A stretch of DNA of 64,000 nucleotides from Yoonia sp. F2084L. Lineage in GTDB: Bacteria > Pseudomonadota > Alphaproteobacteria > Rhodobacterales > Rhodobacteraceae. The stretch lies in the NCBI RefSeq assembly GCF_023015625.1, contig NZ_JALKAH010000002.1, positions 248,001-312,000 of the forward strand, in the 5' to 3' direction. The first letter of the stretch is position 1. Each line of letters opens with the position of its first letter. Positions 55,129-64,000 of the stretch are shown piece after piece. A model generated the notes under the pieces. It was not told the origin of the DNA and searched no databases. It saw only the letters and a list, made by a program, of their open reading frames with translations. Both the position numbers and the translations under genes were made by a program.

Positions 55129-55473
55129 GTGCAAGCCAACGTCCCATTTGATAAAAGATTAAAGCGCATTGTTCGGCGTCACGACAAGATGGCGAACGGC
55201 GTTGTGCGTACTGTCACGTCTGACGGCCTGATCGTTGCAAAGCCGCGCCTTTATAAGCCGCGCTTCCCGCTTAAAGGGCTGATCGTTGTTTTGATGCTTG
55301 GTTTCCTCTTTAAGGGATTCCTTTTCGCCTATCTTGGCGAAGCTGGCTATGCTGAGCGTGTTGCAACACTGCAAGGTGGCACTGTGCTTGAGCAGGCAGG
55401 TGCCTGGGTCATGCAGCCCGACCCGGTGACTACGATTGTTGCTGGTGGGATCGCGACAGTTCTGCCGCAGTAA
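55129..55473 (+). CDS. Small membrane-anchored protein, unknown
   Basis: A 114-residue protein with a basic N-terminus (KRLKRIVRRHDKM), one central hydrophobic helix (about 50-64) and a C-terminal part that may lie in the periplasm. The start is a GTG at 55129 with GGAGG eight bases upstream. I do not recognise the family; similar short proteins are common in Rhodobacteraceae. It ends before a strong shared terminator. Confidence 0.65.
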   Translation: MQANVPFDKRLKRIVRRHDKMANGVVRTVTSDGLIVAKPRLYKPRFPLKGLIVVLMLGFLFKGFLFAYLGEAGYAERVATLQGGTVLEQAGAWVMQPDPVTTIVAGGIATVLPQ

Positions 55474-55494
55474 GATATAACAACCGACAAACGA

Positions 55495-55525
55495 AAAGGC
55501 CGCGTTCATCAAGAACGCGGCCTTT
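55495..55525. terminator. Bidirectional intrinsic terminator
   Basis: AAAGGCCGCGTTC, five-base loop, GAACGCGGCCTTT: thirteen exact pairs flanked by A- and T-runs, between the convergent gene ending at 55473 and the DUF1127 gene ending at 55548. Confidence 0.92.
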
Positions 55526-55547
55526 CGCTTTTTGGTGTGCTGTCAAT

Positions 55548-55754
55548 TCAGCGAACGTTGCGTGTCGCAATCTTGTCGATGTCGCCATAGGACAGGCCGA
55601 TATCGTCCAGCTCACGTGCCGAAAGCTTGGACAGTGAGTTGCGTGTGATACGCGCATCGTTCCACGCTGCGAAAGATGCAATCATGGTTGCGAAGAAAGA
55701 AGTCTTGCCAGCGGAGAGGCCAGCAGCGGTGCGGTTGGTGTCAAAAGAGGCCAT
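55548..55754 (-). CDS. DUF1127 family protein
   Basis: A 68-residue protein whose C-terminal half carries the DUF1127 motif (NSLSKLSARELDDIGLSYGDI). Small DUF1127 proteins in Alphaproteobacteria take part in stress and RNA or phosphate metabolism; some are coupled to regulatory RNAs. This one is not as arginine-rich as the shortest forms. Function in this organism is unknown. Confidence 0.85.
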   Translation of the reverse strand: MASFDTNRTAAGLSAGKTSFFATMIASFAAWNDARITRNSLSKLSARELDDIGLSYGDIDKIATRNVR

Positions 55755-56066
55755 GGCCGTATTCCTATATATTGTGCTGCGCGTGCAGCGTTGATCTCAT
55801 GAGGCGCATGTAGGAGGGAAAAGGCACGGTGGCTAGTGCCATTTTGGCAAGGCTCATATGCGTTTTCAGCATGCCTCATTTTTGTGCGGATTTCGCCGCA
55901 AACCCTTGATTTACAAAGGGTTAATAAGGTCGATTTCAGGCGCTCGAATGACGTATTTTGATTATGGCTATGCGTTTTGGGCTGCATCACCCCAAAACCA
56001 ACAGACTTGGTCTTTGTTCGCCTTTTGTGCTAGCGAGGTTAAGAGAACAATAAAAAGAGGCGAGCG
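55755..56066. other. Intergenic stretch between DUF1127 and ruvC; promoters only
   Basis: About 312 bases with no gene. It should contain the divergent promoters of the DUF1127 gene and of ruvCAB. A short hairpin GCTGC-GCGT-GCAGC lies near 55786-55799 in the leader of the DUF1127 gene. The right half is AT-rich. No LexA-type site that I would trust is visible. Confidence 0.4.
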
Positions 56067-56573
56067 ATGCGTGTTTTAGGGATTGATCCGGGTCTGCGGA
56101 ACATGGGTTGGGGCGTGATCGAGGTTTCGGGACCCCGCATTGCCCATGTCGCCAATGGCATTTGCCGGTCCACGGGTGATGATCTGGCCTCACGGCTGTT
56201 GTCACTGCACGAACAACTCACCGCTGTTCTGGTCCAATATCAACCACAAGCCGCTGCGGTCGAGCAAACCTTTGTCAACAAAGACGGCGCCGGGACGCTG
56301 AAGTTGGGTCAGGCCCGCGGCATCGCGATGCTGGTGCCTGCGCAGGCGGGGCTGGTGGTTGGTGAATACGCGCCCAACGCTGTCAAAAAGGCCGTCGTTG
56401 GTGTGGGGCATGCGGACAAGACTCAGGTCGCCCATATGGTCAAAGTACAATTGCCGGGCGTGCAACTTGCCGGACCCGATGCCGCAGATGCGCTTGCCAT
56501 TGCGATTTGTCATTCCTTCCACGTCCAGTCCGCCGGTAGCCTTGCCGCAGCGTTGGCGAAGGCCACCGCATGA
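56067..56573 (+). CDS. ruvC: Holliday junction endodeoxyribonuclease RuvC
   Basis: Cuts Holliday junctions in recombination. 168 residues. Active-site acidic residues are visible: D7 in [16 protein letters not shown]67 in AVEQTF, and the pair near the C-terminus in [14 protein letters not shown]. Its stop overlaps the ruvA start by four bases. Confidence 0.97.
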   Translation: MRVLGIDPGLRNMGWGVIEVSGPRIAHVANGICRSTGDDLASRLLSLHEQLTAVLVQYQPQAAAVEQTFVNKDGAGTLKLGQARGIAMLVPAQAGLVVGEYAPNAVKKAVVGVGHADKTQVAHMVKVQLPGVQLAGPDAADALAIAICHSFHVQSAGSLAAALAKATA

Positions 56574-57229
56574 TAGGCAAGATTGCAGGGCGGCTGGAGT
56601 ACCGCAGCACCGATCACGTGCTGATTGATGTGCGCGGTATCGGATACATCGTCTATGTGTCAGATCGCGTCATGGCCGGGCTGCCCCGAAACGGTGAGGC
56701 TGTCGCTTTGTTTACTGACCTTTTGGTGCGCGAAGACAATCTGCAACTCTTTGGCTTTACGACGTTGGTCGAAAAGGAGTGGCATCGTTTGCTGATGTCT
56801 GTTCAGGGGATCGGGGCAAAAGCTTCAATGGCGATCCTTGGCACGCTTGGGGCTGATGGCGTCAGCCGCGCGATTGCGCTGGGCGACTGGAATGCGCTGG
56901 CAAAGGCGAAAGGCGTGGGCCCAAAAACCGCGCAGCGGGTTACGATAGAGTTGAAAGACAAAGCGCCCGGTGTGATGGCGATGGGCGGGTCGGTCGCAGA
57001 GGCGCAAGGCGACGCGGTGATTGAGGCAGAGATGCCAGAGCCTGTGCGGCGTGCGCCACCCCCGCAAGCAAATGCAGCATCCGCAGAAGCACTCTCGGCC
57101 CTCGGAAACCTCGGCTATGCCCCCGGCGAAGCTGCGAGCGCTGTGGCAGAAGCCGCAGGCGCGGCACCTGACGCGGATACATCCGCGCTGATCCGCGCTG
57201 CCTTGAAGTTGCTGGCACCAAAAGGGTAG
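56570..57229 (+). CDS. ruvA: Holliday junction branch migration protein RuvA
   Basis: Binds the Holliday junction and loads RuvB. 219 residues: an N-terminal OB fold ([13 protein letters not shown]), two helix-hairpin-helix motifs ([17 protein letters not shown] and [16 protein letters not shown]), an alanine-rich linker, and a C-terminal domain that contacts RuvB ([18 protein letters not shown]). Confidence 0.97.
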   Translation: MIGKIAGRLEYRSTDHVLIDVRGIGYIVYVSDRVMAGLPRNGEAVALFTDLLVREDNLQLFGFTTLVEKEWHRLLMSVQGIGAKASMAILGTLGADGVSRAIALGDWNALAKAKGVGPKTAQRVTIELKDKAPGVMAMGGSVAEAQGDAVIEAEMPEPVRRAPPPQANAASAEALSALGNLGYAPGEAASAVAEAAGAAPDADTSALIRAALKLLAPKG

Positions 57230-57238
57230 GGGTGCGTC

Positions 57239-58258
57239 ATGGACCAACCTGACCCCACCTTACGCCCAGACCCACGGCCAGAAGATGAAGACCGCGCGCT
57301 GCGGCCGCAGACGCTGGATGCGTTCATCGGTCAGCAGGCGGCCCGCGCCAATCTGTCGGTGTTTATTGAAAGCGCACGGCGGCGCGGTGAAGCGATGGAT
57401 CATACGCTGTTTCATGGCCCTCCCGGTTTGGGGAAGACCACACTGGCGCAGATCATGGCGCGCGAGTTGGGGGTGAACTTTCGCATGACCTCGGGCCCGG
57501 TGCTGGCCAAAGCGGGTGATCTGGCGGCGATCCTGACCAATCTCGAAGCGCGCGATGTGTTGTTCATTGACGAAATTCATCGGCTGAACCCGGCGGTGGA
57601 AGAGGTGCTTTATCCCGCGCTGGAAGATTTTGAGCTTGATTTGGTGATCGGTGAAGGTCCCGCGGCGCGGACGGTAAGGATTGAATTGCAGCCCTTTACG
57701 CTTGTTGGTGCGACCACCCGGATGGGGTTGCTGACAACGCCCCTGCGTGACCGTTTTGGCATCCCAACCCGGCTGGAATTCTATACCGAGGATGAGCTGC
57801 ATGAGATCGTCACCCGTGGTGCCCGTCTGATGGGTGCCCCGGCATCACCGGATGGTGCGCGCGAAATTGCCCGCCGCGCCCGTGGCACGCCGCGTATCGC
57901 GGGGCGTTTGCTGCGCCGCGTCGTGGATTTTGCGATTGTCGAAGGTGATGGCACGGTCACGCAAGGCATCGCAGATCTGGCGCTTACCCGGCTTGGCGTT
58001 GACCATCTTGGGCTTGATAATGCGGACCGTCGCTATCTGCGATTGATTGCCGAAAGCTATGGTGGGGGTCCTGTTGGCGTTGAAACGCTTTCGGCTGCTT
58101 TGTCCGAAAGCCGCGATAGCCTGGAAGATGTGATTGAGCCCTATCTGTTGCAGAAGGGCCTGATCCAGCGCACCCCGCGTGGTCGTATGCTGGCGCAGGA
58201 CGCTTGGGCGCATTTGGGGCTGGATGCACCAAAATCGCGGACAGATTTATTTGGGTGA
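57239..58258 (+). CDS. ruvB: Holliday junction branch migration ATPase RuvB
   Basis: Hexameric motor for branch migration. 339 residues, with Walker [12 protein letters not shown] (near 60-70), Walker [10 protein letters not shown] (near 103-111), the arginine-finger region and a winged-helix C-terminus ([17 protein letters not shown]). Nine bases after ruvA. Confidence 0.97.
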   Translation: MDQPDPTLRPDPRPEDEDRALRPQTLDAFIGQQAARANLSVFIESARRRGEAMDHTLFHGPPGLGKTTLAQIMARELGVNFRMTSGPVLAKAGDLAAILTNLEARDVLFIDEIHRLNPAVEEVLYPALEDFELDLVIGEGPAARTVRIELQPFTLVGATTRMGLLTTPLRDRFGIPTRLEFYTEDELHEIVTRGARLMGAPASPDGAREIARRARGTPRIAGRLLRRVVDFAIVEGDGTVTQGIADLALTRLGVDHLGLDNADRRYLRLIAESYGGGPVGVETLSAALSESRDSLEDVIEPYLLQKGLIQRTPRGRMLAQDAWAHLGLDAPKSRTDLFG

Positions 58259-58289
58259 GAAGACGGGATTGCCTCCGGCGGAAGTTTGA

Positions 58290-58919
58290 ATGGACGAAGA
58301 AAGTCAAAAGGTGGTGCAACTCTTTACCCGTGCGGATGGGGCTTATGTCTTTGCGCGTTGGGGGCGGCCGATTGTGCCTGTTGTCTTTGGTGTGGATGAC
58401 GCATCGCTGGCCGTCTTTAAGGGCGCGATTGAGGCTGTTGTCAGTCTTGCCTCGCATCACATGGCGGAAACTGATCCTGAGTTGGGTGTGAACCTGATGA
58501 TCTTCTTTTGTGAAGATTGGGATGAATTGCCCGAAGTGCCAAATTTGGATCAATTGGTGCCTGATCTGGTGCCTTTGGTTGCTAAGCTCAAGCAGGCGGA
58601 TGCTAATCAATACCGCATATTCCGGTTTGACGAGGCGGGGGCCATTCGCGCTGCTTTTGTGTTCTTGCGTATGGACGAACATTTGGCATCGGTGGCCGCC
58701 GATACTTTGGCGTTGAGCCAGGCCGTTCAGACAATCTTGCTGTGGTCGGATACAGCATTTCAAGATCAGCCGCCATTGGCTTTGGTCGAGGGCAATGCCG
58801 TGTTACGCCCTGAGATCGCGGATGTCATTCGCGCAGCTTATGATCCGGTGATGCCTGTGTCTGCGCAGGACGCGAGTCATGCTCTGCGATTGGCCGCCAG
58901 AATAAGGCCAGTTTCATGA
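58290..58919 (+). CDS. Conserved hypothetical protein between ruvB and ybgC
   Basis: A 209-residue soluble, acidic protein with no domain that I recognise. It has alternating helices and strands, no signal peptide and no clear catalytic motif. The start at 58290 is 31 bases after ruvB, and its stop overlaps the ybgC start by four bases, so it lies in the middle of a ruv-tol superoperon. I believe that related genes occupy this position in other Rhodobacterales; that is memory and not checked. Confidence 0.75.
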   Translation: MDEESQKVVQLFTRADGAYVFARWGRPIVPVVFGVDDASLAVFKGAIEAVVSLASHHMAETDPELGVNLMIFFCEDWDELPEVPNLDQLVPDLVPLVAKLKQADANQYRIFRFDEAGAIRAAFVFLRMDEHLASVAADTLALSQAVQTILLWSDTAFQDQPPLALVEGNAVLRPEIADVIRAAYDPVMPVSAQDASHALRLAARIRPVS

Positions 58920-59302
58920 GTCACCGTTTTCCCATTCGCGTTTATTATGAAGACACCGATCTGGCGGGCATCGTTTATTATGCCAACTACCTGAAGTTCA
59001 TTGAGCGTGCGCGCAGTGAATGGGTGCGCGAACTTGGGATTGATCAGGTGCAGATGAAGGCAGATGGACTGGTGTTTGCAGTGCGCCGGGTCGAAGCGGA
59101 TTATTTGTTGCCCGCAAACTACGATGATGAGCTGAGTGTCGAAACGACGATGGAGCCCGGGTCCGGTGCACGCTTGGTCGTCAAACAAGATGTCATGCGT
59201 GGTGATACGCTTTTGTTCTCGGCCATCGTGACCATCATTTGCATGACTACCGAAGGCGCGGTGGCCCGTCTGCCGGCAGTGATCCGCCGCCCTATCCACT
59301 AA
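58916..59302 (+). CDS. ybgC: Tol-Pal system-associated acyl-CoA thioesterase
   Basis: A 128-residue hotdog-fold thioesterase. The 4-hydroxybenzoyl-CoA thioesterase-like active-site region is YYEDTDLAGIVYYANYLKF (about 9-27), with the catalytic aspartate in EDTD. In Escherichia coli YbgC acts on acyl-CoA/ACP linked to phospholipid synthesis. It heads the tol cluster, as usual. Confidence 0.94.
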   Translation: MSHRFPIRVYYEDTDLAGIVYYANYLKFIERARSEWVRELGIDQVQMKADGLVFAVRRVEADYLLPANYDDELSVETTMEPGSGARLVVKQDVMRGDTLLFSAIVTIICMTTEGAVARLPAVIRRPIH

Positions 59303-59414
59303 AAACCCCCGTTTTCGCAGATGTGATGCGGGTTTGGTTGGATTTCTGCGTGGTGATGCGATACGCTTATCTGTAATCAGAGCCCAAAATCGGGCCTACA
59401 GGCAGAGCAGGCAC

Positions 59415-60089
59415 ATGGAAGCAGCACACGAATTCACAATGTGGGCGTTATTCGCGCGCGCGACAATTACCGTAAAAATCGTCATGATCATGCTGATCGC
59501 AGCGTCTATCTGGTGCTGGGCCGTGATCATCGACAAAACCATTCAGTACCGTAAAGCGCGGGCCGAGGCCGATGTTTTTGACCGCTCGTTTTGGTCAGGT
59601 GAGCCGCTTGATGCGCTTTTTGATCAGATCGGCGCAGATCCCGAAGGGCAATCAGAAAAGATTTTTGCCGCCGGTATGTTGGAATGGCGCAGGTCACACA
59701 GGCAAGACGGCGGATTGATCGCCGGTGCGACTGCCCGGATTGACCGCTCAATGGATGTCGCGATCGCCAAGCAGGCTTCGCACCTGCAAAAGGGGTTGCC
59801 CATTCTGGCCACGGTCGGATCGACCGCACCTTTCGTGGGCCTGTTCGGCACTGTCTGGGGCATCATGAACGCGTTTATCGAGATTGCCGAGGCGCAGACA
59901 ACCAACCTTGCTGTTGTCGCACCCGGCATTGCCGAGGCGCTTTTGGCCACTGGCCTTGGCCTTTTGGCCGCTATTCCAGCCGTGATCTACTATAACAAAT
60001 TTTCGTCGGATAGCGATCAGATCGTCAGCGGGTATGAAGCCTTTGCCGATGAGTTCGCAACCATCCTCAGCCGCCAGTTGGATAGCTGA
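59415..60089 (+). CDS. tolQ: Tol-Pal system inner-membrane protein TolQ
   Basis: Proton-channel partner of TolR that drives TolA. 224 residues, three membrane helices (about 15-37, 130-155 and 167-190); the conserved ATVGSTAPFVGLFGTVWGIM segment is in the second. I start at the ATG at 59415; an upstream start has no similarity. Confidence 0.95.
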   Translation: MEAAHEFTMWALFARATITVKIVMIMLIAASIWCWAVIIDKTIQYRKARAEADVFDRSFWSGEPLDALFDQIGADPEGQSEKIFAAGMLEWRRSHRQDGGLIAGATARIDRSMDVAIAKQASHLQKGLPILATVGSTAPFVGLFGTVWGIMNAFIEIAEAQTTNLAVVAPGIAEALLATGLGLLAAIPAVIYYNKFSSDSDQIVSGYEAFADEFATILSRQLDS

Positions 60090-60091
60090 TC

Positions 60092-60568
60092 ATGGGTGCC
60101 GGAGTGATGAATTCAGGCGATGACGGGGGCAGACGCCGCCGCCGTAAATCGCGTCGCGGCAAGCCGATGTCAGAGATCAACGTGACCCCGTTTGTGGATG
60201 TCATGATGGTGCTCTTGATCATCTTTATGGTGGCTGCCCCCTTGTCGATTGTGGGTGTGCCCGTAGAGCTGCCCGAAACATCCGCAACTGCTTTGCCCGG
60301 CGATGATGAAGAGCCGCTGACCGTGACAATCACCGATGATGGTCGCGTGATGATCCAGGAAACCGACACGACCGAAGCCGAGCTTGTCGCGCGTTTGCAG
60401 GCGATTGCCGCCGAACGGACCAGCGACAAGATTTTTCTGCGTGCCGATGGTCGCAATGACTGGAACCGTGTCGCGCAAATCATGGGCTTATTGAATGCCG
60501 GTGGGTTTTCGGACATTGGGTTGGTGACCGATATCGCCCCGCCCGCAACAGGCGGCGCTGACGGATAG
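60092..60568 (+). CDS. tolR: Tol-Pal system protein TolR
   Basis: A 158-residue ExbD/TolR protein: short basic cytoplasmic N-terminus (RRRRKSRRGKPM), one membrane helix containing the proton-carrying aspartate in VTPFVDVMMVLLIIFMV, and a periplasmic domain (DKIFLRADGRNDW). A second ATG five codons in (60107) is an alternative start. Confidence 0.95.
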   Translation: MGAGVMNSGDDGGRRRRRKSRRGKPMSEINVTPFVDVMMVLLIIFMVAAPLSIVGVPVELPETSATALPGDDEEPLTVTITDDGRVMIQETDTTEAELVARLQAIAAERTSDKIFLRADGRNDWNRVAQIMGLLNAGGFSDIGLVTDIAPPATGGADG

Positions 60569-60571
60569 ATT

Positions 60572-61681
60572 ATGGCAACGCCGGGCACCATCATTTCAGG
60601 GGTTGGCCATGTCGGGCTGATCGGCTGGCTGATTGTCGGCTGGGGCCTGACCTCTGAGCCGTTGGAAATCCAGACGTTTGATGTCTCGGTGATCTCTGGT
60701 GAAGAGTTTGAGCAGATGACGGCGCGCACGACGCCGGAACCGGGTGATGCGGATCCGACCGCACCTGTGCCGCCAGTGATTAATGATGCGCCGCCGCCGC
60801 CGCCCGCACAGGAGGAGCCAACGCAGACGGCACCTCCGCCGGAACCGGTTGAGCCACCCGAAAGCGAAGCACCTCCGCCTGCACCACCTCCGGCACCGCC
60901 AGAGACCGAGGTGACAGATGTGCCGCCTGTTGAGCCTGCACCGCCTGTCGCCCCGCCGCCCACACCCGATGTGGATGTCAGTGAGACGCCGACACCGCCG
61001 CAAGCCCCGACAGTCGCGTCTGAGATCAACGCGCCGCCGCCGCCGGATGCGAACATTGATGACGTGGTGCGCGATGAGGTCGTGCCGGATGACAGTGCCG
61101 AGGCAGAAGTTGTTGAAGAGGAACAGGAGCCAACAGCGCCTGAAGAGACGACAACAGAGATCGTGATTGAGGATCTGGCACCGTCAACGTCGGTTCGCCC
61201 ATCAACACGGCCCAGCCGCCCCGCGCCTCCGGTCGAAACGGCGAGCGCACAAGAAGAGCCTGCACCAGCGCAAGCAGAGCCTGAGGCAAGCGAAGAGGAT
61301 GTGGCCGCAGCGCTTGAGGCAGCATTGGGTGCCACGCAAGAGGCACCTGCGGTCGCTGCTGGTCCCCCCATGACAGACGGAGAGCGTGACAGTTTTCGCG
61401 TTGCAGTGAACCGCTGCTGGAATGTTGATCCCGGTTCCGTGGCGGCGCGCGTAACTGTCGAGGTCGGGTTCAGCCTGGACCGCGAAGGCCGCGTACAGGG
61501 TAACGAAGTGCGCCTGCTGTCCTCGGACGGCGATCAAAGTGCGACCAATACAGCGTTCGAGGCCGCGCGCCGCGCGATCTTGCGCTGTCAGTCGGGCGGC
61601 TATCAGCTGCCCGCAGATAAATACGACCAGTGGAAGGACATTGTGATTACCTTTGATCCCAGTGGCATGCGTTTGAGATAG
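60572..61681 (+). CDS. tolA: Tol-Pal system protein TolA
   Basis: Links the inner-membrane TolQR motor to Pal and TolB. 369 residues: N-terminal membrane anchor (about 5-25), a long periplasmic stretch very rich in Pro, Ala, Glu and Thr (about 45-265) in place of the helical rod of enterobacterial TolA, and a small C-terminal domain (about 275-369) with FRVAVNRCWNVDPGS and RAILRCQSGGYQLP, the two cysteines of which probably form a disulfide. The position after tolR settles it; similarity to TonB is limited to domain shape. Confidence 0.9.
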   Translation: MATPGTIISGVGHVGLIGWLIVGWGLTSEPLEIQTFDVSVISGEEFEQMTARTTPEPGDADPTAPVPPVINDAPPPPPAQEEPTQTAPPPEPVEPPESEAPPPAPPPAPPETEVTDVPPVEPAPPVAPPPTPDVDVSETPTPPQAPTVASEINAPPPPDANIDDVVRDEVVPDDSAEAEVVEEEQEPTAPEETTTEIVIEDLAPSTSVRPSTRPSRPAPPVETASAQEEPAPAQAEPEASEEDVAAALEAALGATQEAPAVAAGPPMTDGERDSFRVAVNRCWNVDPGSVAARVTVEVGFSLDREGRVQGNEVRLLSSDGDQSATNTAFEAARRAILRCQSGGYQLPADKYDQWKDIVITFDPSGMRLR

Positions 61682-61787
61682 GCAAAGACACGCGTAGGTG
61701 AGGTGAAATGGTTTTTTCCCCCTGCTATAACGAGAAAAGACAGTGCACGTTTCGGGAAAGAACCCGGACAGGCTTAGTGAGGCAAAG

Positions 61788-63104
61788 ATGATGAAACGAA
61801 TTTTGGCAGTTCTGGTGACTTTGATGCTGGCCGGGCCGGTGTTTGCGCAAGGCGGGCCGTTGCGCATTACGATTACCGACGGTGTGATCGAACCGATCAC
61901 CTTCGCGGTCCCCAGTTTTGAGGCCGAAACACCCGCCGCCCAACAGGCCGCCGCCGATATTTCGCGCCTGGTGGTGCAGGATTTGGCCGGAACCGGTCTT
62001 TTCCGCGAGGTGCCTGCGACGGCGTTCATCAGCCAGGTCAGCTCATTTGCACAACCTGTCGCCTTTCCCGACTGGCGTGCGATCAATGCGCAGGCATTGA
62101 TCGTGGGTGCTGTTACCGTGAATGGCGATCAGCTCACTGTGAAATTCCGCCTTTATGATGTGTTTTCGGGCCAAGAGCTGGGGCAGGGTCTGCAATTTGC
62201 AGGTACTGTCGCCGGATGGCGGCGGATGGGTCATAAGGTCGCCGATGCTGTTTATAGCCGGATCACCGGCGAGGGTGGTTACTTTGACAGCCGTGTCGTC
62301 TTCGTCTCGGAAAGTGGGCCCAAGGACAACCGCCAGAAACGTCTTGCCGTGATGGATTTTGATGGTGCGAACGTGCAGTTCCTGACCGACAGCAGCAACA
62401 TCGTGCTTGCCCCGCGCTTTTCGCCCAATGGCGACCGCGTACTTTATACCAGCTTTGAGAGTGGTTTCCCCCGCATCAACGTGCTCAACGTGGCCAACGT
62501 AGGTCGTCAGCAGTTGCAGACTGCACCAGGTGAGATGGCGTTCAGCCCGCGCTTTTCGCGTGATGGCCGGCAGGTCATCTACAGCCTGTCGAATGGCGGC
62601 AACACAGACATTTACCGCACCGATCTTTCAAGCGGGCAGCATGTCCGCCTGACGTCCGCGCCGTCCATCGAAACAGCGCCCAGCCTGTCACCCGATGGCA
62701 CGCAGATCGTCTTTGAAAGTGACCGGTCCGGGAACCAGCAACTGTACATCATGTCCGCTAACGGGGGTGAGGCGCGCCGGATTTCATTCGGACAAGGCCG
62801 CTATGGCACGCCTGTGTGGTCGCCGCGCGGTGATTTGGTGGCGTTCACCAAGCAAAACGCAGGCCGTTTCCATATTGGTGTCATGCGGACGGACGGGTCA
62901 GAAGAGCGTTTGCTGACCTCATCCTTCCTTGATGAAGGGCCCACATGGTCACCCAATGGACGTGTCATTATGTTCAGCCGCGAGACCCAAGGCGCCGGTG
63001 GTACATCGTCAATGTATTCGGTCGATATCTCTGGCCGGAACCTGAAGGCGGTCCCACTTCAGGGTGGCGCATCCGACCCGTCATGGGGACCGTTGCAACC
63101 GTAA
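61788..63104 (+). CDS. tolB: Tol-Pal system periplasmic beta-propeller protein TolB
   Basis: Periplasmic partner of Pal, 438 residues. Signal peptide in residues 1-20 (cleavage after VFA), N-terminal domain (about 25-160), then six-bladed propeller with repeated motifs such as [46 protein letters not shown] and [14 protein letters not shown]. The ATG at 61788 follows GAGGCAAAG; the frame is open from 61743. Confidence 0.96.
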   Translation: MMKRILAVLVTLMLAGPVFAQGGPLRITITDGVIEPITFAVPSFEAETPAAQQAAADISRLVVQDLAGTGLFREVPATAFISQVSSFAQPVAFPDWRAINAQALIVGAVTVNGDQLTVKFRLYDVFSGQELGQGLQFAGTVAGWRRMGHKVADAVYSRITGEGGYFDSRVVFVSESGPKDNRQKRLAVMDFDGANVQFLTDSSNIVLAPRFSPNGDRVLYTSFESGFPRINVLNVANVGRQQLQTAPGEMAFSPRFSRDGRQVIYSLSNGGNTDIYRTDLSSGQHVRLTSAPSIETAPSLSPDGTQIVFESDRSGNQQLYIMSANGGEARRISFGQGRYGTPVWSPRGDLVAFTKQNAGRFHIGVMRTDGSEERLLTSSFLDEGPTWSPNGRVIMFSRETQGAGGTSSMYSVDISGRNLKAVPLQGGASDPSWGPLQP

Positions 63105-63183
63105 TGATGTGTGATTCCCTAATCGTAAAAGCCGTGCTAAGGTACAAAGAAAACAGAGCAGTCAATAAACAGGATGAAAACCT

Positions 63184-63708
63184 ATGACACTTACAAAAAA
63201 AGCGGCGGTGATGCTTTTGGTACTGGCCACGGCCGCCTGTACGGACCCTGACCGGTTTGGCGGCGGTGCAGGCGCAGATGGCGCTGGTGCAAATGGCGGC
63301 CTTGGGGCTGGTGTGGCAGGTTCTGCCAGTGATCCGGCAAGCCCACTTTTCTTTAACCAGACCATCGGTGATCGCGTTCTCTTTGCGGTTGATACCTCGA
63401 CCATCACACCCGAGGGTCAGACGATCCTTGATGCTCAGGCCCAGTGGCTGCTGACAAACGCCGATTATCGCGCCGTGATCGAAGGTCACGCGGATGAGCA
63501 GGGCACGCGTGAATACAACCTCGCCCTTGGTCAGCGCCGGGCGAATGCTGTGCGCGAATATCTTGTGTCGCGCGGTGTGCCTGTGGGTCGTCTGCAAGTC
63601 ACCAGCTTTGGAAAAGAGCGCCCGATTGCTATCTGTTCCGAGGAAAGCTGTTATGCGCAGAACCGCCGGGCCGTTACGGTTCTTTCATTCTCAGCGATTA
63701 CAAGCTGA
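63184..63708 (+). CDS. pal: Peptidoglycan-associated lipoprotein Pal
   Basis: Outer-membrane lipoprotein that grips peptidoglycan. 174 residues with a lipobox near residue 20 (ATAAC), a glycine/alanine-rich linker and the OmpA-like domain (about 65-170), including EGHADEQGTREYNLALGQRRA with the diaminopimelate-binding Asp and Arg residues. Confidence 0.96.
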   Translation: MTLTKKAAVMLLVLATAACTDPDRFGGGAGADGAGANGGLGAGVAGSASDPASPLFFNQTIGDRVLFAVDTSTITPEGQTILDAQAQWLLTNADYRAVIEGHADEQGTREYNLALGQRRANAVREYLVSRGVPVGRLQVTSFGKERPIAICSEESCYAQNRRAVTVLSFSAITS

Positions 63709-63728
63709 TCAAGAGGTAAGGAACGCCC

Positions 63729-64000
63729 ATGTTGCATCGTATCGCCGTTGTTTGTGCCCTTTTGTTGTCGCCTCTTCCTGCCGTAGCGCAGGAAGAAACC
63801 TTGGCCGACATCCGACAACAATTAACGGTGCTTTTTGTTGATGTGCAGCGGCTGAAACGTGAACTGTCAACGACTGGCGGGCTGAATGCCGGTATTGTCG
63901 GCAACACGCCGTTGGATCGGCTGAACGCGATTGAAGCAGAGTTGCAGCGCCTGACTTCCAAATCCGAAGAACTTGAGTTTCGGGTCAACAGCATCACGGT
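63729..64000 (+). CDS. cpoB: Cell division coordinator CpoB/YbgF, N-terminal part
   Basis: The first 90 codons of the usual last gene of the Tol-Pal cluster; it leaves the window. Signal peptide in residues 1-20 (cleavage after AVA), then a coiled-coil region (ETLADIRQQLTVLFVDVQRL and LNAIEAELQRLTSKSEELEF) that makes the trimer in CpoB. An AAGGA site precedes the ATG. The TPR part must lie beyond base 64000. Confidence 0.85.
   Translation, partial: MLHRIAVVCALLLSPLPAVAQEETLADIRQQLTVLFVDVQRLKRELSTTGGLNAGIVGNTPLDRLNAIEAELQRLTSKSEELEFRVNSIT

Noticed and set aside
60067-61371. 434-codon minus-strand open frame rich in Ser, Gly, Thr and Ala
   Set aside because: It is the antisense of tolR and tolA; the composition is the mirror of the proline-rich tolA codons, and there is no domain or ribosome site.

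Overview
The window looks like a chromosomal segment of a Rhodobacteraceae bacterium (Alphaproteobacteria, roseobacter group; a Loktanella/Yoonia-like relative is my guess). Supporting signs are a short-form HisG with HisZ, an FnrL-type regulator next to cbb3 oxidase genes, a cobalamin-dependent ribonucleotide reductase, a TRAP transporter, DUF1489, DUF1150, DUF1127 and TIGR03643 family proteins, a Tol-Pal operon behind ruvCAB, and a fused ATP sulfurylase/APS kinase. Apart from the genes cut by the window edges and one frameshifted gene, the genes look intact. I see no rRNA, tRNA, CRISPR array, prophage or insertion sequence.

Layout. 1-9190: the N-terminal part of nrdJ (minus) behind tandem NrdR-like boxes; DUF1489; an acyl-CoA ligase; a YkgJ-type cysteine-cluster protein; hisS-hisZ-hisG (minus, stops and starts overlapping); an Lrp regulator divergent from phhA and a SlyX protein. 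9573-16040: an ICMT-like methyltransferase, a TIGR03643 protein, an ABC1 kinase, then a minus-strand vitamin B12 uptake operon (DUF1636, btuD, btuF, btuC) led by a cobalamin riboswitch. 16050-21920: a GMC oxidoreductase divergent from a TRAP transporter and an IclR regulator. 21917-24000: a selenium-binding protein/methanethiol oxidase with a small membrane protein. 24240-30710: fnrL, a serine hydrolase, a universal stress protein and ccoNOQP, with two perfect FNR boxes between usp and ccoN.

30866-43900: an outer-membrane beta-barrel; Lrp and trxB; a RES-domain gene broken by a frameshift; sat-cysC; hsp20-DUF1150 with a heat-shock-type promoter; purE-purK; a lipase; transporters; groES-groEL with CIRCE. 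43895-46750: a MarR regulator divergent from hmgA and a fumarylacetoacetate hydrolase. 46745-50910: ccoGHIS (minus) with its own FNR box, about 16 kb from ccoNOQP. 51061-55750: RidA, MFS, msrA, SGNH hydrolase, prmA and small genes. 56067-64000: ruvCAB, an unknown gene, ybgC, tolQRAB, pal and the start of cpoB.

How the genes connect. FnrL has the residues that read TTGAT half-sites, and the three perfect sites in the window stand before ccoNOQP/usp and ccoGHIS, so low-oxygen respiration and its copper and maturation factors form one regulon. B12 import through the riboswitch operon would supply the cofactor of NrdJ. PhhA makes tyrosine, and HmgA plus the FAH-family protein act further down the same catabolic route, though the steps between are not in this window. 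The regulatory signals around the B12 operon (a 21-base near-perfect palindrome just before the riboswitch and a hairpin over the DUF1636 ribosome site) and the uncharacterised DUF1636 protein are the least explained part of the window.
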